Shown here one piece after another: positions 1-5,307 of a stretch of DNA of 5,307 bases. Each line of letters starts with the position of its first letter. The stretch's first letter is position 1. Made by a program: the position numbers and the translations under genes. The DNA is from Flavobacterium sp. Its GTDB lineage: Bacteria; Bacteroidota; Bacteroidia; Flavobacteriales; Flavobacteriaceae. The notes beneath the pieces are model-generated. The model saw nothing but the letters and a program-made list of their open reading frames with translations. It was not told the origin of the DNA and ran no database searches. The stretch covers positions 212-5,518 of the forward strand of contig DMHA01000086.1 in assembly GCA_003449615.1 (NCBI GenBank). Reading direction: 5' to 3'.

Positions 1-561
1 TGGGAAAGAAAAAAACTTGGTAATTTAGGAGAATGTTTCATTGGTCTAACTTATTCTCCAAACGATGTTGTAGAAAGTAACGGTACTTTAGTTTTGCGTT
101 CATCAAATGTTCAAAATGGTAGATTAGCTTTTGAAGATAATGTTTTTGTAGACACAGTTATATCTGAAAAAAATTATGTTAAGGAGAATGATATTTTGAT
201 TTGTGCAAGAAATGGAAGCAGAAGTCTTATTGGTAAGTGTGCATTAATAAGTAAAGAAAATGAAGGTTATGCGTTCGGAGCTTTTATGTCAATTTATAGA
301 AGTAAATATAATCGATTTATCTATCATCTATTTCAAACAGATTTATTCTTTAGCCAAATAAATGAACATCTTGGAGCTACAATTAATCAGGTAACAACGA
401 AAAGTTTAAATTCTTTTTCATTTAATTTTCCTTGTGAAGAAGAACAAGGAAAAATAGCTGCTTTTTTAGCAACAATAGATAATAAAATAAGCCGCACACT
501 AGCACAAATAGAACAAACCCAGCAATACAAAAAGGGGTTATTGCAAAATATGTTTGTGTAA
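1..561 (+). CDS. hsdS: Type I restriction-modification specificity subunit HsdS, C-terminal part (5' end outside window)
   Basis: HsdS is the DNA-recognition subunit of a type I R-M complex; it selects the bipartite target for HsdM and HsdR. The frame is open from base 1, so this is the last 186 residues of a protein that is usually about 400-450 aa; the TTG at 94 is not a real start. Visible here are the start of the second target-recognition domain (WERKKLGNLGECFIGL at residues 1-16, then LVLRSSNVQNG at about 30-40), the TRD body to about residue 140, and the conserved C-terminal helical region from about 147 to 186 (EQGKIAAFLATIDNKI, ending QYKKGLLQNMFV). That helix forms part of the coiled-coil spacer and the HsdM contact. 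hsdM should lie upstream; hsdR lies 3 kb downstream. The toxin candidate starts 36 nt after the stop. The tail of this gene has a second, diverged copy at 2158-2274. Confidence 0.95.
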   Translation, partial: WERKKLGNLGECFIGLTYSPNDVVESNGTLVLRSSNVQNGRLAFEDNVFVDTVISEKNYVKENDILICARNGSRSLIGKCALISKENEGYAFGAFMSIYRSKYNRFIYHLFQTDLFFSQINEHLGATINQVTTKSLNSFSFNFPCEEEQGKIAAFLATIDNKISRTLAQIEQTQQYKKGLLQNMFV

Positions 562-597
562 ATAAAAGTTAAAATAATAAGCCTATAAGTTGATTAT

Positions 598-1164
598 ATG
601 AAAATAGTTGATATATTTGCAGTCGTAAAAAACAAATTATTGTCGGTTCAATTTGAACACAACGACTGTGATGAGTTTACATTAGCATTCAGAAAATGGA
701 ACGATACAGAGTATTTGGAGACCTTTTTTGAAGATAATAAAAATGACTTACAATCAGGTTTTTATGGTGCAATATCAATTGAAGAAGCTATTTTTTCAAC
801 AATAGACGAAGCAACAGAATTTGAAGCAAAAATTAGAAAAGTGGCTAATATTGGTAAATTTGAAACAAAAAGCTCGTTACAAGATTTAGTTTTTTATCCA
901 TTACACAAAAATGACCAAACTTATAAACTACAACAAACCCGCGCATACGGTACAGGAGACAAATCTTGGCTTCGAATGTTTGCGGTACGCATCAGTCCAG
1001 AATGTTTTGTTGTATCAGGAAGTGCTATAAAACTAACTGGTGCAATGGGAGAGCAAGACCACACAAAAATTGAATTAGCTAAACTAAAAATTACAGCAGC
1101 ATATTTAAAAGAAAATGATCTATTAACAGACGACGACTTCGGTTATATAGAAATCATAAACTAA
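598..1164 (+). CDS. HigB/RelE-like toxin candidate of a TAC module
   Basis: This 188-aa protein resembles a family that is common in Bacteroidota directly upstream of XRE-type regulators and usually annotated as hypothetical. I infer a RelE/HigB-like mRNA-interferase fold in the C-terminal half. Residues 124-147 look like two beta strands rich in aromatic and basic residues (WLRMFAVRI, then CFVVSGSAIKLT). They are followed by a helix with alternating K and E (about 156-171, HTKIELAKLKITAAYL), the layout of the last strands and terminal helix in HigB/Gp49-like toxins. R126, R131 and K145 are candidate basic catalytic or RNA-binding residues. The N-terminal 100 residues are extra compared with a typical toxin of about 100-125 aa. 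The ATG at 598 is the first in frame. The antitoxin candidate follows after 10 nt and a SecB-like chaperone after that, which is the main support for a toxin role. No promoter is evident in the 36-nt gap after hsdS, so it may be read from the hsd promoter. Confidence 0.6.
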   Translation: MKIVDIFAVVKNKLLSVQFEHNDCDEFTLAFRKWNDTEYLETFFEDNKNDLQSGFYGAISIEEAIFSTIDEATEFEAKIRKVANIGKFETKSSLQDLVFYPLHKNDQTYKLQQTRAYGTGDKSWLRMFAVRISPECFVVSGSAIKLTGAMGEQDHTKIELAKLKITAAYLKENDLLTDDDFGYIEIIN

Positions 1165-1174
1165 AACTACCATT

Positions 1175-1648
1175 ATGAACAATCAAGAAATGAGTAACAA
1201 GTTAGAAGCTTTAGTTTCTAAAACTCCTAGCAAATGGATAGAAGAAAGCAATAAAAGATTTGAGGATAAAGAAGGTTTACGTTATTCTCAACAAGTTGCT
1301 GTTCGTATTTTAAGAACACTTAGAGAAAAAAAAATATCACAAAAAGATTTAGCAGTCCTATTAAAAGTTACACCACAAACGGTTAATAAATGGGTTAAAG
1401 GATCTGAAAATTTTGGCTTTTTTACAATTGGTAAAATAGAAAAAGCATTAGGTATCAAGTTAATGCACATTTATGAAAACAATAACTGTCTTCTTATTTC
1501 AACCACAAACATTAGCACAATAGTCAATAAAGTTCATACCTACATTAATGAAATAGAAGGAACTATGGTAGCACAAAAAGAAACTAAAGTCATTCCTTTG
1601 CACGGGTATATTGAGGACTGTATGGAACTGAAATATAATCATTCATAA
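1175..1648 (+). CDS. HigA-like XRE-family helix-turn-helix antitoxin with C-terminal extension
   Basis: This is a DNA-binding protein of 157 aa that probably neutralises the upstream toxin and represses the operon. The N-terminal stretch (SNKLEALVSKTPSKW, residues 7-21) is typical of the Bacteroidota antitoxin-like XRE family. The HTH spans about 45-95, with the helix-turn-helix core at ISQKDLAVLLKVTPQTVNKW (54-73). Proteins of this family usually end soon after the HTH (around 100-110 aa); here about 55 residues follow (102-157). In TAC systems such as M. tuberculosis HigA1, a short unstructured C-terminal chaperone-addiction domain (ChAD) makes the antitoxin depend on the SecB-like chaperone. 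A SecB-like gene lies only 2 nt downstream, so this tail is a good ChAD candidate, although I do not see a firm sequence motif for it. An alternative start is the ATG at 1190, which would give MSNKLEAL, the more usual family N-terminus. Confidence 0.85.
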   Translation: MNNQEMSNKLEALVSKTPSKWIEESNKRFEDKEGLRYSQQVAVRILRTLREKKISQKDLAVLLKVTPQTVNKWVKGSENFGFFTIGKIEKALGIKLMHIYENNNCLLISTTNISTIVNKVHTYINEIEGTMVAQKETKVIPLHGYIEDCMELKYNHS

Positions 1649-1650
1649 AA

Positions 1651-2082
1651 ATGGACACAAAAAAAAACGTAAGTTTTAGGCTTTTAAATATTGTTACAGA
1701 ACAGTTTGCAACATTTGAAGTCGAAAATCTTCCAGAAACAAATGACTTAAAATCGGAATTACAGTTTTCAATTAATCCAGAAAATAGAGTTGTTTCTTGT
1801 AGAATGAAATTTCAATTTCTTCACGAAAATCAACCAATTGTAACTTTAACAGTAGTTTGTAATTTTGATATAGAAGAGAGTTCTTGGAATACCAATATTG
1901 TTTCAGATAAGAAAATTATCTTACCAAAGCATTTTTTAGAACATTTATGTGTTATAACTGTTGGCACTTCAAGAGGAATATTACACGCAAAAACAGAAAA
2001 TACATTTTTCAATAGATTTATTATACCTACTCTAAATGTGAGTACTCTAGTCGAAAAAGATATAGTTTTTGAAATACAATAG
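1651..2082 (+). CDS. SecB-like chaperone of the HigBA-type TAC module
   Basis: This 143-aa protein has SecB-like features. The N-terminus reads as antiparallel beta strands (VSFRLLNIVTEQFATFEV, then NRVVSCRMKFQF and PIVTLTVVCNFDI). The C-terminal part carries the SecB helix and the strand-turn that follows it: LPKHFLEHLCVITVGTSRGI at about 91-110, then FIIPTLNVSTLV at 123-134. The latter corresponds to the E. coli SecB block [22 protein letters not shown]. General SecB is found mainly in Proteobacteria. A SecB-like gene 2 nt behind a HigA-like antitoxin is the signature of toxin-antitoxin-chaperone loci, where the chaperone protects the antitoxin from aggregation and proteolysis. Conserved features shared with the second SecB-like protein (2639-3049) are mostly in the (I/L)PTLN(V/L) block, so the two are old paralogues rather than a recent duplication. 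The ATG at 1651 gives tight coupling and a full-length N-terminus. Confidence 0.8.
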   Translation: MDTKKNVSFRLLNIVTEQFATFEVENLPETNDLKSELQFSINPENRVVSCRMKFQFLHENQPIVTLTVVCNFDIEESSWNTNIVSDKKIILPKHFLEHLCVITVGTSRGILHAKTENTFFNRFIIPTLNVSTLVEKDIVFEIQ

Positions 2083-2086
2083 TCAT

Positions 2087-2115
2087 TAATAAGAAAGTTT
2101 AATCTTATTGTTTTT
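2087..2115 (+). terminator. Possible weak intrinsic terminator after module 1
   Basis: AATAAG at 2088-2093 is complementary to CTTATT at 2104-2109. One extra A-T pair on the inside and a U-G wobble on the outside are possible, and a T-rich run (GTTTTT) follows. It sits 5 nt after the stop of the SecB-like gene, where an operon end would be expected. The stem has only one G-C pair, so termination is probably inefficient. Confidence 0.3.
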
Positions 2116-2157
2116 GATAAGGTTTATTTGTTTAATGCCAAATTAGTATTTGTAAAA

Positions 2158-2274
2158 CAAACCAAAATCGCCAATTTTTTAACTAGTATTGATGATAAAA
2201 TAAATAGTTCACAAGCCCAAATAATAGAAACGCAAGAGTATAAAAAAGGGGTGTTGCAGAGAATGTTTGTGTAA
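2158..2274 (+). pseudogene. hsdS: Remnant of a second hsdS 3' end (C-terminal helix only)
   Basis: Read in this frame, the stretch encodes QTKIANFLTSIDDKI, continues through AQIIETQEYKKG and ends LQRMFV before a TAA. This is the conserved C-terminal helix of HsdS. It aligns without gaps, over all 39 codons including the stop, with 445-561 of the intact hsdS; by hand, 24 of 38 residues are identical. The 13-nt ATGTTTGTGTAAA around the stop is identical in both copies. Upstream in frame, 2083-2157 stays open to the SecB-like stop but shows no HsdS character, so the breakpoint is close to 2155. No start codon, recognition domain or other HsdS part is present, so it cannot be a working subunit. 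The 309 bases between the two intact flanking genes (2083-2391) hold only this remnant, the weak hairpin before it, and the promoter region after it. Confidence 0.88.
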
Positions 2275-2333
2275 AAAAATACATTTTAACACATTTTTAT
2301 TTTAATATTTTTTTTTATAAAGTTTATTAGTTA

Positions 2334-2341
2334 TACTTTTG
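2334..2341 (+). promoter_or_regulatory. Putative Bacteroidetes-type promoter (-7 element) for module 2
   Basis: TACTTTTG matches the Bacteroidetes -7 consensus TAnnTTTG exactly and lies in a very AT-rich gap, 50 nt before the ATG at 2392. Transcription would start near 2348, leaving a leader of about 45 nt. No clear TTG (-33 element) is seen at the expected distance upstream; only AT tracts are there. It would serve the small ORF and possibly everything to hsdR. Confidence 0.5.
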
Positions 2342-2391
2342 CACTATGTAACAAGATAATCCATTTTTCCTATGGGTTTAAAATTTTAGAA

Positions 2392-2667
2392 ATGATGAAT
2401 AATTTTTATGAGGATTTAAAAAAGTATTTAGACAATACACCTCAGGACAAAATTGTGGCAGATTGGGAAAAAAGTGTAGCGTTCGACAAAATAGGCCCAA
2501 CAGTTGAGGAGTTTTTAAATAGTTCTCAGCAATATTATGTTTATACAAACGACCCAAACAGTGGGTGTCTAGAAAATAATAACCAAATGAGCCCGAAGTT
2601 TACTTCGGGTTTTTTATTTAATTATAATTTATATCAAAATGCAAAAAGCAGCCTTTTCAATAGTTAA
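2392..2667 (+). CDS. Small conserved protein, antitoxin candidate of module 2
   Basis: This is a 91-aa protein of unknown function. The first 55 residues look like a recurring Bacteroidota small-protein type: an amphipathic helix (NFYEDLKKYLDNTPQDKI, about 4-21), then ADWEKSVAFDKIGPTVEEFL at about 23-42, then a QQYYVY stretch. The rest (about 56-91) is rich in aromatic residues, Asn and Ser, and is encoded across a strong terminator hairpin (2592-2615). The ORF overlaps the following SecB-like gene by 29 nt in another frame, as often seen for coupled toxin-antitoxin genes. By position beside a SecB-like chaperone and an ART-like protein it could be the antitoxin, with the aromatic tail as chaperone-binding segment; this is inference only. 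Alternatively the true protein ended earlier and a stop codon was lost. The start may be either of two adjacent ATGs (2392 or 2395). Confidence 0.6.
   Translation: MMNNFYEDLKKYLDNTPQDKIVADWEKSVAFDKIGPTVEEFLNSSQQYYVYTNDPNSGCLENNNQMSPKFTSGFLFNYNLYQNAKSSLFNS
2592..2615 (+). terminator. Strong intrinsic terminator hairpin inside the small ORF
   Basis: CCCGAAG (2592-2598), loop TTTA, CTTCGGG (2603-2609), then six T. This is a perfect 7-bp GC-rich stem with a U-tract, unusual in so AT-rich a region and a textbook intrinsic terminator. It ends 23 nt before the start of the second SecB-like gene and lies within the coding frame of the 2392-2667 ORF. It may limit read-through into the chaperone, ART-like and hsdR genes. 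Confidence 0.82.
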
Positions 2668-3049
2668 ATATCAATTTGACAAAGTAACTATCAATTTATC
2701 AAATCATAAATCGAATGAGATTTCCTTAAATTTCGATACTAAGGGTGTTTATGAAAATGAGACTTCTACCTACGAATTGTGTTTTTCTGTAAAAGCATTT
2801 AATGAAAATAATATCGAAAATCCTTTTGTGGAAGTCGAATGTGTTGGTTTCTTTAAGTTTGAAAATGTGAATTCCTTTGAGGAAATTCCAGATTTCTTTT
2901 ATAGAAATTGTATCGCTATTTTATTTCCTTTTGTCAGGGCTTATGTCAGTATAATAACAGTTCAAGCTAATGTACCAGGTGTAATGTTGCCTACTCTAAA
3001 TTTAACTTCGCTAGAATCAACATTGAAACAAAACACTATCCAAAAATAG
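2639..3049 (+). CDS. SecB-like chaperone of module 2
   Basis: This 136-aa protein is SecB-like along its whole length. It begins AFSIVKYQFDKVTINL (about 5-20), the typical first strands of this group. Strands TYELCFSVKAF (44-54) and FVEVECVGFFKF (63-74) follow, then the SecB helix and turn: IAILFPFVRAYVSIITVQA (92-110) and VMLPTLNLTSL (115-125). The last two match the [13 protein letters not shown] and [11 protein letters not shown] blocks of E. coli SecB. The FPFVRAYVS core is closer to canonical SecB than the first copy's HFLEHLCVI. The gene overlaps the small ORF upstream and ends 10 nt before the ART-like gene. Chaperones of this kind stabilise antitoxins in TAC systems; in CmdTAC the SecB-like CmdC also senses phage capsid protein. 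No obvious promoter of its own is seen after the terminator at 2592-2615. Confidence 0.82.
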   Translation: MQKAAFSIVKYQFDKVTINLSNHKSNEISLNFDTKGVYENETSTYELCFSVKAFNENNIENPFVEVECVGFFKFENVNSFEEIPDFFYRNCIAILFPFVRAYVSIITVQANVPGVMLPTLNLTSLESTLKQNTIQK

Positions 3050-3059
3050 AAAATCTTCC

Positions 3060-3641
3060 GTGATTAAAAAAGTAATAGTTTATCAAACACTGGAAGACCG
3101 AGGTAATCCCGAAAAAATAGAAAGGGATGGGCCTTTTCCTTGCACTAGAAATAATGCGTGGTTAGGTGTGGGTTACTATTTTTGGGATACTTTCAAAGAA
3201 AATGCACATTGGTGGGGCAAAGAATGTAATAATTACGACGAAGGGTATGTAATTTGCAAAGCCGAATGTGATTATGACGAAGAGAAATGTTTTGATTTAG
3301 TTTCAAATACTGACCATTTATTAATGCTTCATAATACTTTTGAACTAATGAAATCAAAAGGGTTGGCAAATAGTAATACAACAGTTTCCCGTGTAATTGA
3401 ATATTTAAAAACAGATTTAAAGATATTTAATTTTTCCGCAAGTAGGGCAAGTGGTGTAAATAGCAAGTCAGTATCTTCAAATTTTAGTTCTCATTTAATT
3501 TTTGACAATAAAAAAGGTAAATTAAAATATCTTGATTTGAAACCTGCCATTCAGCTATGCTTTTATTCAAAGTCAAGTTTAAATTTAAGAAATTATAAAA
3601 TAGTTTTTCCAGACCAATATATCGATGGATTTTTAATTTAA
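3060..3641 (+). CDS. ADP-ribosyltransferase-like protein, toxin candidate of module 2
   Basis: This 193-aa protein starts at GTG, the only plausible start in frame: the next in-frame Met is at residue 89. The pattern fits an ART/PARP-DarT-type fold. A first strand, KKVIVYQT (3-10), sits where such proteins carry YHGT. NNAWLGVGYYFWDTFKENAHWW (31-52) matches the GxGxYFW...A..W block, in which the Tyr and the following helix bind NAD. Later comes a strand with LDLKPAIQLCFYS (158-170), where the third catalytic position of the fold would be expected. The usual His of strand 1 is replaced by Gln (Q9), and no clear catalytic Glu is visible; Q165 is at a comparable place. The neighbouring SecB-like chaperone suggests a CmdT-like toxin, which in CmdTAC ADP-ribosylates mRNA. 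An unrelated function, or an inactive ART fold, remains possible. hsdR begins 2 nt after the stop. Confidence 0.5.
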   Translation: MIKKVIVYQTLEDRGNPEKIERDGPFPCTRNNAWLGVGYYFWDTFKENAHWWGKECNNYDEGYVICKAECDYDEEKCFDLVSNTDHLLMLHNTFELMKSKGLANSNTTVSRVIEYLKTDLKIFNFSASRASGVNSKSVSSNFSSHLIFDNKKGKLKYLDLKPAIQLCFYSKSSLNLRNYKIVFPDQYIDGFLI

Positions 3642-3643
3642 TT

Positions 3644-5307
3644 ATGGCAAAACAACCCGAACAAATTTTAGAAGAACAATTAGTAGAACAACTTCAAAAG
3701 TTAGGTTACAGCAACGTGGTAATCAAAGACGAAAAGGATTTACTTTCCAATCTTAAAAAGCAATTAGAAAAACACAATAACATTACTTTCTCAGATAAAG
3801 AATTTGAGAGAGTGTTGAATATTCTAAGCAAAGGTTCGGTATTTGAAAAAGCCAAAACACTACGAGAAAAACAACATATTCTAAGAGATAACGGCGATAA
3901 CCTATATTTTGAATTTATCCAATCTGAACATTGGTGTCAAAACCAATTCCAAGTAACCAATCAGGTTACAATGGAGGGTAGTTATAAAAACCGTTATGAT
4001 GTTACCCTATTAATTAATGGTTTACCATTGGTACAAATAGAATTAAAACGTAGAGGTTTAGAACTTAAAGAAGCATTCAATCAAACCAACCGTTATCAAA
4101 GACATTCTTTTGGAGCAGGTGCAGCTCTATTTCAATACATTCAAATATTTATTATTAGTAACGGAGTAAATACAAAGTATTACGCTAACAATAAATACCA
4201 ATCATTCAAGCAAACGTATTACTGGACAGATAAAGAAAATAAGCGTTTAACCAATATTCTAAATGGTTTTACAAGTGATTTTCTTGAACCTTGTCATATT
4301 TCAAAAATGATATGTAAGTATGTGGTGTTGAATGAAGCCAATAAAATACTAATGGTACTTAGACCCTATCAGTATTATGCGGTTGAAGCTTTGATTGATA
4401 AGGTAAAAAACAGCAATCACAACGGATATATTTGGCATACAACTGGATCGGGCAAAACCCTAACTTCTTTTAAAGCCAGTCAAATTATTATGCAAATGCC
4501 ACAAGTTAAAAAAGTGGTGTTTGTCGTTGATAGAAAAGATTTAGATTACCAGACAACTAAAGAATTCAATAGTTTTAGCAAAGGCAGTATTGATGGAACA
4601 GATAATACAAAAGCATTAGTAAAACAGTTTTCAGACGATACAAAATTGATAGTTACTACCATTCAAAAACTAAATACAGCAATAAGTAAAAGTCAGTATT
4701 TATATCAAATGGGAAAACTAAAAGATGAACATATTGTATTTATTTTTGACGAGTGTCACCGTTCACAGTTTGGAGAAACACACAATCGTATCAAAGATTT
4801 TTTCAATAACTATCAAATGTTTGGTTTTACCGGAACACCAATATTTGCAGATAATGCTGTTAAAAATGAATTAGGAAAACGAACAACAAAAGAATTATTT
4901 GGAGAATGTTTGCATAAATATGTAATTACAGATGCTATTAAAGATGAAAATGTATTAAAGTTTTCTATTGAATACGTTGGTCGATATAAGCAAAAAGAAA
5001 GTGCCACAGCAATAGATATTGAAGTAGAAGACATTGACACAAAAGAGTTAATGGAAGCTCCAGTACGTTTAGAAAAAATATCGGATTACATTATTGCACA
5101 CCACAACCGTAAAACCTATAACGCAGCATTTACAGCAATGTTTTGTGTAAGTAGTGTTGATACGTTAATTAAGTATTACGACATTCTACAACAAAAGAAG
5201 TTAGCAGGTCAGCACAATTTAAAAGTAGCGACAATATTTAGTTATACTGCAAACGAAGACGATGCAGATGCAAATGGTTTTATCCCTGAAGAATTATCAG
5301 TAGTAGA
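3644..5307 (+). CDS. hsdR: Type I restriction endonuclease subunit HsdR, N-terminal part (3' end outside window)
   Basis: HsdR is the motor and nuclease subunit that translocates and cleaves unmodified DNA in complex with HsdS and HsdM. The 554 residues in the window form one continuous frame, against about 900-1100 aa for complete proteins. The PD-(D/E)XK nuclease domain is visible as RYDVTLLINGLPLVQIELKRRG: D119, E133 and K135 are the catalytic residues. A Q-like motif RPYQ (240-243) precedes the first RecA-like helicase domain. That domain has Walker A TTGSGKT (266-272), Walker B DECH (369-372) and motif III TGTP (396-399). The second RecA-like domain begins near 485 and is cut by the window edge. 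The ATG at 3644 gives MAKQPEQILEEQLVEQL, a normal HsdR N-terminus. No base in the visible part disrupts it. It follows the ART-like gene by 2 nt, so the two are probably translated from one transcript. Confidence 0.96.
   Translation, partial: MAKQPEQILEEQLVEQLQKLGYSNVVIKDEKDLLSNLKKQLEKHNNITFSDKEFERVLNILSKGSVFEKAKTLREKQHILRDNGDNLYFEFIQSEHWCQNQFQVTNQVTMEGSYKNRYDVTLLINGLPLVQIELKRRGLELKEAFNQTNRYQRHSFGAGAALFQYIQIFIISNGVNTKYYANNKYQSFKQTYYWTDKENKRLTNILNGFTSDFLEPCHISKMICKYVVLNEANKILMVLRPYQYYAVEALIDKVKNSNHNGYIWHTTGSGKTLTSFKASQIIMQMPQVKKVVFVVDRKDLDYQTTKEFNSFSKGSIDGTDNTKALVKQFSDDTKLIVTTIQKLNTAISKSQYLYQMGKLKDEHIVFIFDECHRSQFGETHNRIKDFFNNYQMFGFTGTPIFADNAVKNELGKRTTKELFGECLHKYVITDAIKDENVLKFSIEYVGRYKQKESATAIDIEVEDIDTKELMEAPVRLEKISDYIIAHHNRKTYNAAFTAMFCVSSVDTLIKYYDILQQKKLAGQHNLKVATIFSYTANEDDADANGFIPEELSVV

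Noticed and set aside
94..561. A separate 155-aa gene starting at TTG 94
   Set aside because: The same frame is open from base 1 and the upstream residues (WERKKLGNLGE and on) are ordinary HsdS sequence, so the true start is outside the window.
1288..1470. 60-aa minus-strand ORF
   Set aside because: Lies fully inside the XRE antitoxin gene, opposite strand, with no recognisable protein character.
1830..2012. 60-aa minus-strand ORF
   Set aside because: Antisense to the first SecB-like gene, which has clear motifs; no support of its own.
2083..2274. A 64-codon ORF including the hsdS remnant as a real small gene
   Set aside because: No ATG or plausible start precedes the HsdS-like part in frame; the open frame is simply continuous from the SecB-like stop codon.
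445..2274. Invertible hsdS cassette of the phase-variation type
   Set aside because: The two hsdS tails are in direct, not inverted, orientation; no site-specific recombinase gene or long inverted repeat is seen in the window.
2362..2377. Small CCAT/ATGG hairpin in the leader of the small ORF
   Set aside because: Only 4 bp of stem with a loop rich in T; not enough for a riboswitch, operator or terminator.
3193..3381. 62-aa minus-strand ORF
   Set aside because: Antisense to the ART-like gene, with no family resemblance or start context.
4813..5040. 75-aa minus-strand ORF
   Set aside because: Antisense to the helicase part of hsdR.

Overview
The window is AT-rich, with tight gene spacing, no evident Shine-Dalgarno sequences and one good match to the Bacteroidetes sigma-factor -7 element (TAnnTTTG). 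Together with the style of the proteins, this points to a member of the Bacteroidota, probably a flavobacterium-like organism. All genes are on the + strand. The frame is a type I restriction-modification locus: the 3' half of hsdS is at the left edge (1-561) and the 5' part of hsdR at the right edge (3644 to the window end). hsdM is not in the window and is expected upstream.

About 3 kb of accessory genes lie between hsdS and hsdR, and they look like two chaperone-controlled toxin modules. Module 1 (598-2082) has a HigB/RelE-like toxin candidate, a HigA-like XRE helix-turn-helix antitoxin with a C-terminal extension of about 55 residues, and a SecB-like chaperone. That is the toxin-antitoxin-chaperone (TAC) arrangement known from M. 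tuberculosis HigB1-HigA1-Rv1957. Directly behind it (2158-2274) is an unannotated remnant of a second hsdS 3' end. It aligns without gaps to the last 39 codons (stop included) of the intact hsdS. Module 1 is therefore bracketed by two hsdS tails, which suggests that the current hsdS 3' half and the TAC genes arrived together by recombination.

Module 2 (2392-3641) starts behind a putative promoter. It has a small protein of unknown function, a second and very divergent SecB-like chaperone, and a protein with features of an ADP-ribosyltransferase (PARP/DarT-like) fold. This resembles the CmdTAC anti-phage system (ART toxin, antitoxin, SecB-like chaperone), with the small protein as the antitoxin candidate. 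A strong intrinsic terminator hairpin lies inside the 3' part of the small ORF, just before the chaperone gene. hsdR follows the ART-like gene after 2 nt, so restriction enzyme and toxin are probably co-expressed.

Taken together, the window looks like a composite defence operon: a type I R-M system carrying two different SecB-chaperone-linked toxin modules. Domain calls for HsdS, HsdR, the XRE antitoxin and the SecB-like proteins are well supported by visible motifs. The toxin and ART calls, and the roles of the small protein and the antitoxin tail, are inferences.
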